Source: Bolinopsis microptera (lineage: Eukaryota > Ctenophora > Tentaculata > Lobata > Bolinopsidae). Taken from it: 64,000 nt of DNA. Location of the stretch: positions 11,441,226 to 11,505,225 of the forward strand of contig NC_087074.1 of NCBI RefSeq assembly GCF_026151205.1, given 5' to 3'. A model generated the notes under the pieces. The model ran no database searches and was not told the DNA's origin. It saw nothing but the letters and a program-made list of their open reading frames with translations. The position numbers and the translations under genes are program-made. Positions within the stretch are counted from its first letter, which is position 1. The number at the start of each line of letters is the position of its first letter. Below, piece by piece: positions 51,301-63,300 of the stretch.

Positions 51301-54300
51301 TGATTTTTCTCCAGCGCTAATATGTTTTTCCAAGTTCAAGACTTCTAGAAGCTGCACGTCCATTACATTTGACAGTTTAACGTTAAAGAGATGGAAAAGA
51401 GCATCTGATGCTCGTTTACAGTCATACATGAGCTTTACCCAGGGCTGATTTTGCAATATCTCCCTCATCCCAGCTTCAAAGACCTCACTTCCTAAAAGCT
51501 TCATATCGAACAAAAATGTCTCTTTACTGCGTGTGTAAACCATCAATTCGCTAATCGAACCATGTCTCCCAAGATGTGCTGAAACTTCTCCTTTTCCTCC
51601 TTTCAGATGCAACACAAAAACTTCCTCATTTCTAATCTTTTGGATGGCTGCTCTTAAATCTTCACTGTTACCAACCCATTTGGTACTATCGTCTATGTCC
51701 CAAGACGTCATAGTGCTGGTAGGAAAAGAATGATTACAATAGCTATGGTTACTGCTAGTATGGCCAAGACATGATATATATGACGGAAAATTCAACATTG
51801 TAACTCAAAAAGAAAAACTCAAAATCTTAATTTTCATTTCAGTTCAAGTGTTAATCGGTGGTCAGGCAAATAAATGTTCCATCATGTCAACAGAAAGTAC
51901 TAAGATGCTGTCTCGCAAATGCGAGAGAATGATTCAGAATGATTCATTGAAACATGTACAACAAAACCTAACTGACTACACAAAAAAGTATGTAAATTAA
52001 CAGAAAATGTTATAAGCACCACATGGTATAAGTTATCAAGTTACATAACATGTAAGCCACATAATAATGTAAAGTAACACCCCAGTTCCATGGCCGGATA
52101 TTATGCCAAATTATTAAGTCATTACATTCTTTAACGTAATGTGATCTCTAGTATAATATTATAGTCTATACAATTACTCAATATGCTTTATGACATCAGG
52201 ACTTGATGCAACAGTAATTTCAAATTCATACCAACAGTATGAAGTATCTAGCTATGGGGTACAGTTAGGGTTAAATAAGTCGTAGAACGATGTTAAAATG
52301 AACTCGAAAATTAATTGTCAGCCCGACATTTCTCGTGGTACCAGGTTCGATTCCCCGCTCTGCCAAAAGCCGTGGGGTGAGCGTCGTCGACGCTCAGCTA
52401 AGGATCCTGGGTGGTCTATGCAGCCCCCCGGTCCACTCAGCCTAATACTCGAGAAATCGGGTGTGAGGGTTAAATGAGAAGCTGCCCATTGCAGTGAAGT
52501 CACGGGTGAAGAAAGTATGGTACACACTACCGTAACCGTCACTGGCCTAATGTATAATTGAATCGTTCGGCTTCCTGTAATTGGCTGGTTACACCCGTGT
52601 AACTAATATGGCTGCTGGAATCTCCGAAGTAAAATAAGTGTTAGATAAAAACCCTCTAGATTTACTTAATCATAGTTAACTTCCCAAACTGAGTGACTAT
52701 TACACTTACAGCACTGTCTACATGAGCTGCAGAGCTGATGGCTGTAACTATAACAACATTGATAATGATTGAGTCATGATTTTAAAACATTCGTTAGCGT
52801 TTGTGATTTCAAAAACACGAGAGAATCAGAACGGTACAGAAAAGTCTAGATAACATGTGATACATTTTATGTGTTATAACTTCAATAAGGTAATAATATT
52901 GTGTAATACAAACCTTACAACATTGAACCCTTTTATCGTAATTCTACAGAATTTGGGAAACTATACTTTCCATGCAAGTAGCTTTTTAAGATCAGGTTAC
53001 AAAATAATTCATTTTGTAACTTTTTTTACAATTAACGTCGGAAGAAAAGTAAAATAAACGTTAGAATAATGGCGTTAATTTAGTAAAGCCCTGGTCCCCT
53101 CATCATTGGTCCACTCCCGATCACGTAAAGCACACAGTCACGTGCTCCGATCACGTTATCGGGAGTGGACCAATGTTAGGGGACCTTGCTCATTGCTGGG
53201 TCAGGCGTCCTCATTTTACTTTCTACTTGTATCTAGGCAATTGCGTCGTTGCTTAACAACAACAAGTTAAGAGATTAGCAACGCGCGTTGCCATGCTTCA
53301 TGATACGTCATGACTCTAGCTTTCACATTCACGCTATGACTATTCATAACTTTGGTTGTGATCGATACTTTTTGATGCGGTAAGAAGTACCTATCGTTTT
53401 GGGAATCTAAATACTTACATTACTACTACTACTACTATGTCGGAGCTAAGTCCGATCTACGCCAGAAAACCCCCTCCATATATCCCTGTCCCGCATCAGG
53501 GTTCGCAGTTCCTCTTTAGAGTTTGTCCCAACTTCCTTCAGTAACATAGACAAGTAGCTTTGTCTTGGTCGGCCTTGCTGTGCTCTACCGTGCGTAGGTT
53601 CCCATAAGACTAAATCACTGGCAAGTAGCTCAGGATGTCGGATGCAGTGTCCCGCCATTTTTAATCTCCTGCTTCGTAACTTGTTTGACAGCCTTGGGAG
53701 GCTACCATACAAAGTTATATTGCTGACCTTGTCCTTCCATGAGATACCCAGCACCATACGCAACATCTTTGTGTATGTCCCGTCCAAACTTTTCTCTTGA
53801 GCCTTTGTCAGTGTCCAGGTTTCTGATCCGTAGAGCAGTACTGATTCACAAGCCGCTATGAACAATCTAATCTTTAGGCTCTTTGAGAGTTTGGATTTCC
53901 AGATATCCTTCAGTCTATGTAGGGCACCCCACGCTTTTCCCTTTCTAACCCTTATCTCCCTATCTGTGCTCTCAATCCAGGAGCCTAAGTAGATGAAATC
54001 ATCTACATTTTCTATGGCTTCCCCGGATCGATTTTGTAGGTCGCTAGATCGATCCTCCATATTCAGTGTCATGACCTTGGTCTTGTCTTCGTTTATGTGT
54101 AGTCCCACGCTTGCTGCCGCCGATTCTACTCTGAGCAGGAACTCGTTAGCCTTGTCCATGTCCTCAGATATAAGTGCTATATCATCTGCAAAGTCCACAT
54201 CGGTGATGATCTTGGGCCCCATTCTTCTGCTTTTTCTACGTTCGAGGGTGAGTCCAAGTCGCTCCGCGTCATCGCCTATGGCTTGCCTCATACAGTAGTC

Positions 54301-57300
54301 GATGACTATTGCAAAGAGGTAAGGTGCTAAGGTATCACCCTGTAACACACCTGCAAGTATCTCGAACAATTCAGTTTCTCCGTCTGGAGTTAGGACTTTG
54401 GCCATTGTCTTCTCGTACATGAGCCGTATAAGCTGCACGATTTTGACTGGAATGCCGTAAGCTTCTAGAATCTTTAGCATTTTCCCACGATGTACACTGT
54501 CGAAAGCCTTCTTAAAGTCTATAAATGTCAGAACAGCTGGCAGTTTCCGACTCTTGACACCCTCTATAAGACGTCTCAGTACCAATATCTGTTGAGTTGT
54601 TGACCTTCCTGGTCTGAATCCATTCTGGTTTCTACGCAGAATTGTCTCGATTTCTGGCTTCAACCGGTTTAGAACCATCTTGTTTAGAGACTTGGCAACT
54701 AGGGATGACAAGCTTATTCCCCGATAGTTCATTGGTTCGCTAAGGTCGCCCTTCTTTGGAATTGGTATGATGTTGGCAGTTGACCATTGGTCTGGTTTCT
54801 CACCTTTCAATAGAGCATTGTTACAGAAGTCTAAGACAATTTGATCAAGGTCGCATCGTTTTAAGACTTCTGGGGCTATGTTGTCATTATCAAATAAAAG
54901 CCATACTTTATATAGCACAGAGCTATTATATACGATGAATGATGAAAAGAAACAAGACTTGATTTTTTACTTTTTTAAATTTTCTCGAACAAAGCTTTCG
55001 ACTAGCGGGTTTCTAGTAATATTATATTATTTATTTAAGGCTTGTAAGCACAAAGTAGCCAAAAGGAACTCAAAGCAGGTAACCAGCACGTTAGAACAAT
55101 CATAACAATTGAATATTATCATAATGAACGGGTGTATACGCGATAATAGTTGGATATACTCAATGTTATATTTCGATGAATCAGTTCTTGTGAATTCGAA
55201 CCAAGTTATAGCATCGGACGAGGAACACAATATACGCCCACCAGCCTAGCTGATACTTATTGATTTTTGCAAATACCAGACCCGTTTGTTTCGGGGTTGT
55301 AAGATCAAGACGTGAAGAATGTTGTTTGAATTTAAGTATTGATTTTACTTTGCTTTCCGCGGAATGGTTCAGGACGGTTTCCCGAGAATATTCCTCCTGT
55401 TTATACAGCACGATATAATACGACTTCGACAACCTGACCATAGGTGCAGATTTCGTTTTGAGGTGAACTTTTAAGTTCCCGAGAAATTTTCTTATGTTTG
55501 CTTTTTTTTTCCTCCTCGGGCACATTCGTAACCTACGGGCCAGGTAAACCTAAACTACATATTGACCGTTATGTACGTCGGTATCTGTTGAGGAGCCAAA
55601 TCATCTGAAAAGCCCTAAACCTATATTTTGCTCAGGCACGTAGCCAGGATTTTTCTTTGGGGGGGGGGGGGGGGGGGGGCTGTCGGCGAGCGAAGCTGCA
55701 AGCTGTGGCAGGGGTCTGGGGGCGCGGCCCCCAGCGGGTTCCAGGTAAGGGGCGGACCCCATTGGCAGGGGCTAGGGCGGCGCAGCCCCCCGGAAAAATT
55801 TTGCGAAATAGGGTGTTTTAGGCTAAATTGAAAGTTTAATGAATTTACAAAAATGTATGGTTTGGCATAATCATTGCCTACAATCCTGACCTGAGTAATT
55901 TACCCCTTTGAGACTTTATTTTGGGTTGAAAATTGAGTTTATCGAAAGGAAGTGAAAAATCTCTGGTTCAAATTTGGATTTGAAGCCATGTTTAATTTTT
56001 TCTGTTGAGGTCAATTTTTTGCGCAGAAAGCGTTTGATTTTAGGGGAAAAAATTTATGTTTGCTTTTAATTTTTATGGTGCCGACGGCACCTGAAATCGA
56101 CGAAATCTGCAGGGGTGAACCTGACTACTTTACATCTCCATAAAAGTGCCAAATAACGGGTGTTCTGTCTAAAAATATGCCGATTTTGACCAGGAGGTGG
56201 GTCGACCCTTGGTAATGACTAATTGTATTCTTTGTCATGTCATGTCACATAGTGAAAAGTAAAGATCACTCAAAGCAGCTCGGATCTCCACTCCTGGGAA
56301 TGAACATGTTGCACATTCAGTGTATGAGCATGTATAATGAATAATGAATAATGACTGGATAATGAGCAGACACAGTGTCCTTACAGTTACACGTGTTGTG
56401 GTGCCTCTCAGCGCTGTCATTAAACACTATATTATTATAATATTATGTACTTAACACAGTCTTTATTAACGGCAACCCTTTAGAAGAAGTTCATGACTTT
56501 ATGACTTTAAGTACCTTGGATCCTTTATAGCCTCAACAAGCAGAGACATCAATGTCAGGAAAGGCCTCGCATGGAAAGCTTTACAGAGTCTAGATGCTTT
56601 TTGGAAATCTAATATGTCCAGGAAGATCAAGACTAAGATTTTTCGAACTGCAGTAGAACCTGTTCTGCTGTATGGTGCAGAAACCTGGACTCTTAAAAAG
56701 GCTGATATCAGAGCACTAGACGGTGTTTATACTAACTCCGTTCTTCACTAGACGGTGTTTATACTAACTCCGTTCTTTACGGAAAGATTCCATCGGTGAC
56801 AGATACTATAAAGACACGAAGACTTCGTTTTGCAGGACATGTCTACCGTCTACAGGACCAACCTGCTCAACAACTCCTTTTCTGGCAACCATCCTATGGC
56901 CAGCGTTATCGAGGACGACCACATAAGACCTTCCCGGACGTCCTACTTGAAGACACTGGAATGGAACCTGACCAGCTGCGTTTACTCATGTGTGATAGGG
57001 ATAAATGGAGAGAAGCGTTGACACGAAACTCGTTCCAGATTTCATCTGGATCGACCTAGGCAGGCGGCAACACAATAAATACGCTAAGAGAACAGTCATA
57101 AGAAATACATGAAATAGGTTATTTTAGTACTTATTGTAAGAGACTTACTGGCAAAGGAGTGGTTTTTGGAGAGAAGATAAGAGATGTAAGTGTAGCAGAG
57201 ATCCAGAGCAGGCTGGATCATGTTAACAACAGACAGCACTATGTCTCCGCACAGTACTCCTAGGGGAGACAAGGCCAATCATTATTAACAAAAAGTAAAT

Positions 57301-60300
57301 ACTTTTTAACTCAAAAAGTTTAACTTCTGTTCTTCTATTAAATAATAAAACTACTAGTACTACAAATAAACTAATCTAAAACTAATAAATCAACGAACTT
57401 AAATTAAATGTGCCTACCTTCCATCCAGGGTCGCTCCAGCATCTTACAAGTGGACTCAAACAGCTGTATAATAGTCTCAATAGCCCCACATTCAGTTAAC
57501 TGCAGGGCTAGCTGGTGCGGCATGGGCTTGTGTTGTAGGACCAGGTGTTCCACTATCCTCAGTGAGGTTGTCAGCCGCGGGAGACATGACTCGTCCTTCT
57601 GGGGACGAGAGTGGGGTGACATGGTGACTTGATAACCTAGTAACCTAGTAACTGTAATCTGTAAAGTAGACTAGTAACCGTACCTGTAACCTAGTAACTT
57701 AGTAACTAGTAACCTCACTGGTACCTATAACCTAGAATGTAACTAGTAACTGGTAACTAGTAACTGAGTAACCTTATAGTCAGCCGCGGAGACATGACTC
57801 GTCCTTCATGGGACGAGAGTGGTGGTGACATGGTGCTTGATACCTAGTACACCTTAGTAATCTGGTAATTGGTAACCATAGTCTGCGGGATACATGACTC
57901 CAGTTCTTCTCGGACGTAGTTTTTTGCATAAGATTACAGTTCAGGGAATCTTGATCTAGCTTGATCATTGTCATTAGTAGTCCTAGGCTCGAGTAACCCG
58001 ACAAACCTGCATATCTCGAAATTGACTGAGTTCCCGACAACCTCCGCATACGGGAGAATGTTGTGGTTTGTCCGAATGGTTTTGCCTGGACGGTAATGAG
58101 GTCTTCCTGTAAATGGTTGGTACTTAGTACTGGTAGATTGATAGATCCGGTCCTCGCTTGTACTGTACTGAATGGAGACTGTACAGTAGTAAGGAAGGTT
58201 TACCTTGATGAAGTGGACGGTACTGGTAAGTTGGTAGAACCTGATGGAAACTGGTCACCAACGCTGGTACTGTGACCTGGTAACCTGGTGACCTGATAAC
58301 CTGGTAACCTGGTAACCTGGTAACCTGGTGACCTACCTGTACAGTAAGGAAGGTAAGAAGGGCGGTCATGTTGTTCTCAGCAGATAGAAGAGTGAAGTAG
58401 GCTGCTCTACCAGCAGGTACCATCAAGAGAGCTGCTATGTAGGACAGGGCTGACACCATACTAGAGTCATCTGGGAGGTGAGGGTTGGTTAAACTTATTA
58501 TACTTAACTATTTAATAATATAAAAATATTAAATTAATATAAAAACAGTCAATAATATAATACCATTCAATACAATATTATTGTTTCCTAGTATGTAATA
58601 TGTATTCACTAATCTTACATTATAACTCTATTTCGCCAAACTAAAAGATCATTATAAATCAACACTTAATCACTTAATTTCAGGTACAGTATACAACACT
58701 TAATCATTTAATCATTTAATCATTTAATCATTTAATCACTTAATCACTTAATCACTTAATCACTTAATCACAGGTACAGTACACAACACTTAATCAACTG
58801 ACCAGTGAAGGGCTCCTTAACAGCCACAGCCAGCACCCTATCCAGCAGCTGGATAGCCTGGAGATGTACCGTCAGCAACAGTCCCAGACTGTGTGAGCTC
58901 AGCTTTACCCCGGCATGTTTTATCTGCCCGAAGGTGGGTAGTTCAGTGACCACCAGGTCCGGTTCCACGTTATCAAGCAGGGTTCTGATGAGGAGGTGGC
59001 AGGTGTCCGAGCGGGACGCTAGGAACATGCAACCGTTATATGAGCCAAGTAGAGTCATGATAAACTCCTGGGAGAATAGGTTCTGTTATTATAATGATTT
59101 CAAGTAGTAGTACGTGAAAGAAACGGTTCATGATTGAAACCAATGTCTTCAAATTCACATTAATTTATAATGATAATATTAAAGTAAAATTACTGTTTTT
59201 TTGGTGTAATTTTATTGCGACTTGTGTATACTGTAATTATAATAGTCCTGTAAATAAAAGAGACACAAATCAAACTATTCTCACATGAAGATCCTGGCTA
59301 AGATTGACACTACGTCTAATGACAGGTATACTCATAACCAAAGCTACACTCTCTATTGTCAGCATCCCCTCCAGCAGGGTCAGCAGGTATATGAACCCTG
59401 TAACATAACAAGGTCAGTTTCAACAACCTGGTAACCTGGTAACCTGGTAACCTAGTAACATGGTAACCTGGTAACCTAGTAACCTGGTAACCTAGTAACC
59501 TGGTAACCTAGTAACCTGGTAACCTAGTAACCTGGTAACCTAGTAACCTGGTAACCTGGTAACCTAGTAACCTGGTAACCTAGTAACCTAGTAACCTGGT
59601 AACCTAGTAACCTGGTAACCTAGTAACCTGGTAACCTGGTAACCTAGTAACCTAGCATCCCCTGCAGCAGGATCAGCACTCAGCAGGTACATATGAACCC
59701 TGTAACGTGAACACTAGTTTAAGTAGATGTTAGTTTTAGAAGATGAAAGTGGCCACAATTTCATCATTCATGATGATATGATAAATCATTGGGTAATTTC
59801 TGAGGGAACAGAGGATAAAAACCACGCCTAACAATCATCATAACAAGACCACATTATAATACCATCATTAGAGGTCTCAGGAGAAACTTTATCCTGAGGG
59901 AATGTCTTGATGTTAGGGAAAGCGAGACAGTGAGGTTTATCCAGGTACTGTTCCACCAAGGTAGAGAGAGCCTGGGAGATACTGTTGTACTCTCCTGTCA
60001 GTACTCTGCTGTTCTCGTCCATCCTCTACGGAGAAATTAACTGGTTTAGGGTCGGAGTCGGGGCTAGGGTCAGGAATAGGGTCGTGTCATCATTTTAACT
60101 TTCTTTTCCGAACAGGTACAAAATATATTCAAGTGCACACACTAATATAACATTACCTTGCTCTCTTGAGAGAGTTTTACACACTTCTGAGCGGACAACT
60201 TGATGCATAACAGTAGTTCGTACAAGTGCACCCTGTAATGGAGATAATCAATATTGAAAATTTCTTTGAAAAATAGTTAAGAAATGTCTACCACAAGATG

Positions 60301-63300
60301 GTTTCCACAACCTAGTAAGCAGTAACCTGGTAACACAGTAACCTGGTAACCTACCTGTTGAGGAGCACAGTAGCAGCATTGCTGACTCTCTCAGTTGGGG
60401 AGTGTAACAGTATCTCTGATAGCACCTGGTAACCTGTCTTGCCTACACCCACTAGAGTCATCTTTACGAACTCTTTCAGGGCTTTCTCAGAGTTGAAGGA
60501 AGACCCTATTGCCTGAGGGTCGTTGTGCGTTTAACTTTTTATTAAACTAGTAAATACAACTTTACAAAATCTTCTAGGAAGAAATGTTGAAAATCTTGTG
60601 TGGAAATTAATAAGAACTTCATAAAATTAGATATTTCAAGTGATTGGAACTATTAGAGATATAACGAGACATCATAACTTACAGTGGATGTTAGTATAAA
60701 TATCTCCGGGATTTCGACGCGGGATCATATTATCACTCAGCCCGGCCCGTGTTAGGATAAAACATTCAAGGTGATATTGACATCCCGCCCCGAGGAAATT
60801 TGAGATATCTCAACCCGCGGTCCCGCACTTTTTTTAGATCTGTAATGAATTGTTATATCATGCAATTCTCCGACACTTACAATAAATCACCTCGGATACA
60901 GTGCCTGATTTGTAAGAGAGAGTCGATCATATTTATGAACTCAGTTAGACGCGGCGATTCACGTGGTGCGCGGTCACGTGGTACCACTTGCACCAATTTG
61001 CATAGCGCCGAGTGCTATCCACGTGACACATCGAAGTAGCGCACCACAGATGTCCGGAACATGTGTAACGTATCCACTTATTTTGTACACGCAAATTCCT
61101 TTGGACGTTGCCATATCGCAGCTATAATTCTTTGGATTTCTCACGGCTCTCCTTAGCTCTTGTTCTCTGCTAAACGCAAGCTAGTTGCTATCGGGGTTCC
61201 ACTATGACAGATCGGTTTGGACATTCAGATTGATGAACTGCTTTCAGCAATAGATGTTCCGGACAGAGAGAGTTAGAGTTCAATCCCTTGCCACCCTCCC
61301 AAAATTAGCATAACATCTATAATCCCTTGTCGAAACTCGCCGGAGAGATGATTATAATCCATAAACACTTCACGCTAGGGAAATAAATGTAATCCCTCAG
61401 CTGGCGCTTCGGAGATATTACAATGACTCGAGATCACACAAAACTCGTCGTGTCGCGCACTCGTATGTGTTTATCAGATCATCCCGCTAGCGCGGGCTGA
61501 GCTGTTATATAATCCCTTTGCGTGGCGGGTTTATGTTATTATAATGACTTACAAACCCACATCTAACTGTCAACTTACCTTCAAAACAAGAGGTCTGGTA
61601 GGAGTACTGAGACTAGGTTCAGCTAGAGTTCTAACTTACCTTCAAAACAAGAAGTCTGGTAGGAGTACCGAGACTAGGTTCAGCTAGAGTTCTAACTTAC
61701 CTTCAAAACAAGAAGTCTGGTAGGAGTACCGAGACTAGGTTCAGCTAGAGTTCTCAGCAGTTTGTGTACCACATTCTCTTTCAGGAGGATGTCCACCACC
61801 TCCGGTGAGCAACTACAAAGGGCATCCATCAGCATCAAACCTGCGATAGGTAAAGGTTCAACATACCGACCAAGAATGAGTTTCTGTTGATTCTCAGAGA
61901 TGTTAGGAGAAGTTTGTTGTTAATCAGAAAAATTAAATCTAGTAAGTGTCCACTGATTTAGGCAAATATTAAGCATAACACCCCATTTCCCAACTAACCA
62001 GCTTTTAGTCCCCTAACATTGAGGCCAGGTTGCAGACCAGACAGAGCAGTCAGAGAGAGAGCTGACAGGACCCACTTCCCCAGCAGAGTTACCATCGACT
62101 TGAGATCTTCCTTGGTTACGTAGTGCAGGAAATTAGATACCAGCCCTGAAATTGGAGATGCGATATTACAGGATAATCTTAATCGGATTGGACAACACCT
62201 CATTTGAAATAGTGAACAAAAGTTTCCGCATCATCTGACAGAAAGGATAATATGTTTAACCAGAAGGGAGTTGATTACCATGGCATTGTTCGAGAGCCAG
62301 TATCCACTTAGCGGTTACTTCAGGGTTACTACCATGTCCTTGTACTAGTTTCGTTAACTTAGTTACATTCGGGGGAGCTTTAACAGTCCACGGTCTCTGG
62401 GGAGTGGGGTGTTAACTGTGTCACGAGAGCTTTGGTTTATTCATGTAGAGTTGTTCTTGTCGCTTATCCAGTATGTGCAATGTATCAAGTGGAATCGTTG
62501 TGAGTTTTGTGGAATCTTACCCCTTGGTTTTTAGATGCCATACGTTTAGCGTTTTTCTGGTAGAATGTAGCAGTTGGAGTGTGGAAGTAAGTCAAAGGAG
62601 CTGGCCTGTAAGTGTGGGGTTTTAATATTAATTACTTGAAACGTTCAGACAGAAACAATCATATTATAATGCTATGCTTATATTTTATATATTATATATT
62701 AGGGATGGTAATAAAGGTGGGATACCATTAGGGATGGTAATGAAGGTGGAATACCATTTTTCAATTCATTTAATTTTTGAGGACTCAATCTAGTCGTTCT
62801 CATCATGAGGAAACGAGATAAGATAGATTGAACCATGATCTGAAACGGTGTAGTCGGGACATGGTGACAAATATAGCGACCAAAATGATTGATAAGGTTC
62901 ACCTGAAGGAGTAGGGATCGTAATTAACACTGACGAATATCCAGGCCGGCACGGCCTCCTCCTCCTCCTCCGCCCCCTCCACCTGCTCCTCTCTCCGCTC
63001 CTCTCCCTTCTTCTCTCCTCCTCCCTCCTCTGTTACTGGCAGCTCCTCGTCTGATAACTCCTCGTAATCAGCTAAGGGAGGATGTGATTTAGGGATTCGC
63101 TTTATCGGACTACGTGTTGGTTTAAAATATCGAACTGGACCTTATCCAATGTTTGGTATAGTTAGTGTAACTTCGAAATTCAATAACAATGTAAAATTGA
63201 ATCACCCACAAGGTAATTAAAGATAGATACAGTACCTTTAGATGAGGTGGGTGGTTTAGGAGCATTGGCTCTGCTGGGGGAACCTTCAGGAGACAAACAC

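Noticed and set aside
55181-55525. Minus-strand frame of 114 codons
   Set aside because: Basic, low-information sequence with no domain or neighbour context; could not be supported as a gene.
57780-58049. Minus-strand frame of 89 codons as an extra virilizer exon
   Set aside because: Flanking exons 58337-58470 and 57418-57598 already join in phase 0. This stretch includes a degraded copy of the next exon's acceptor end and has no virilizer-like helix.
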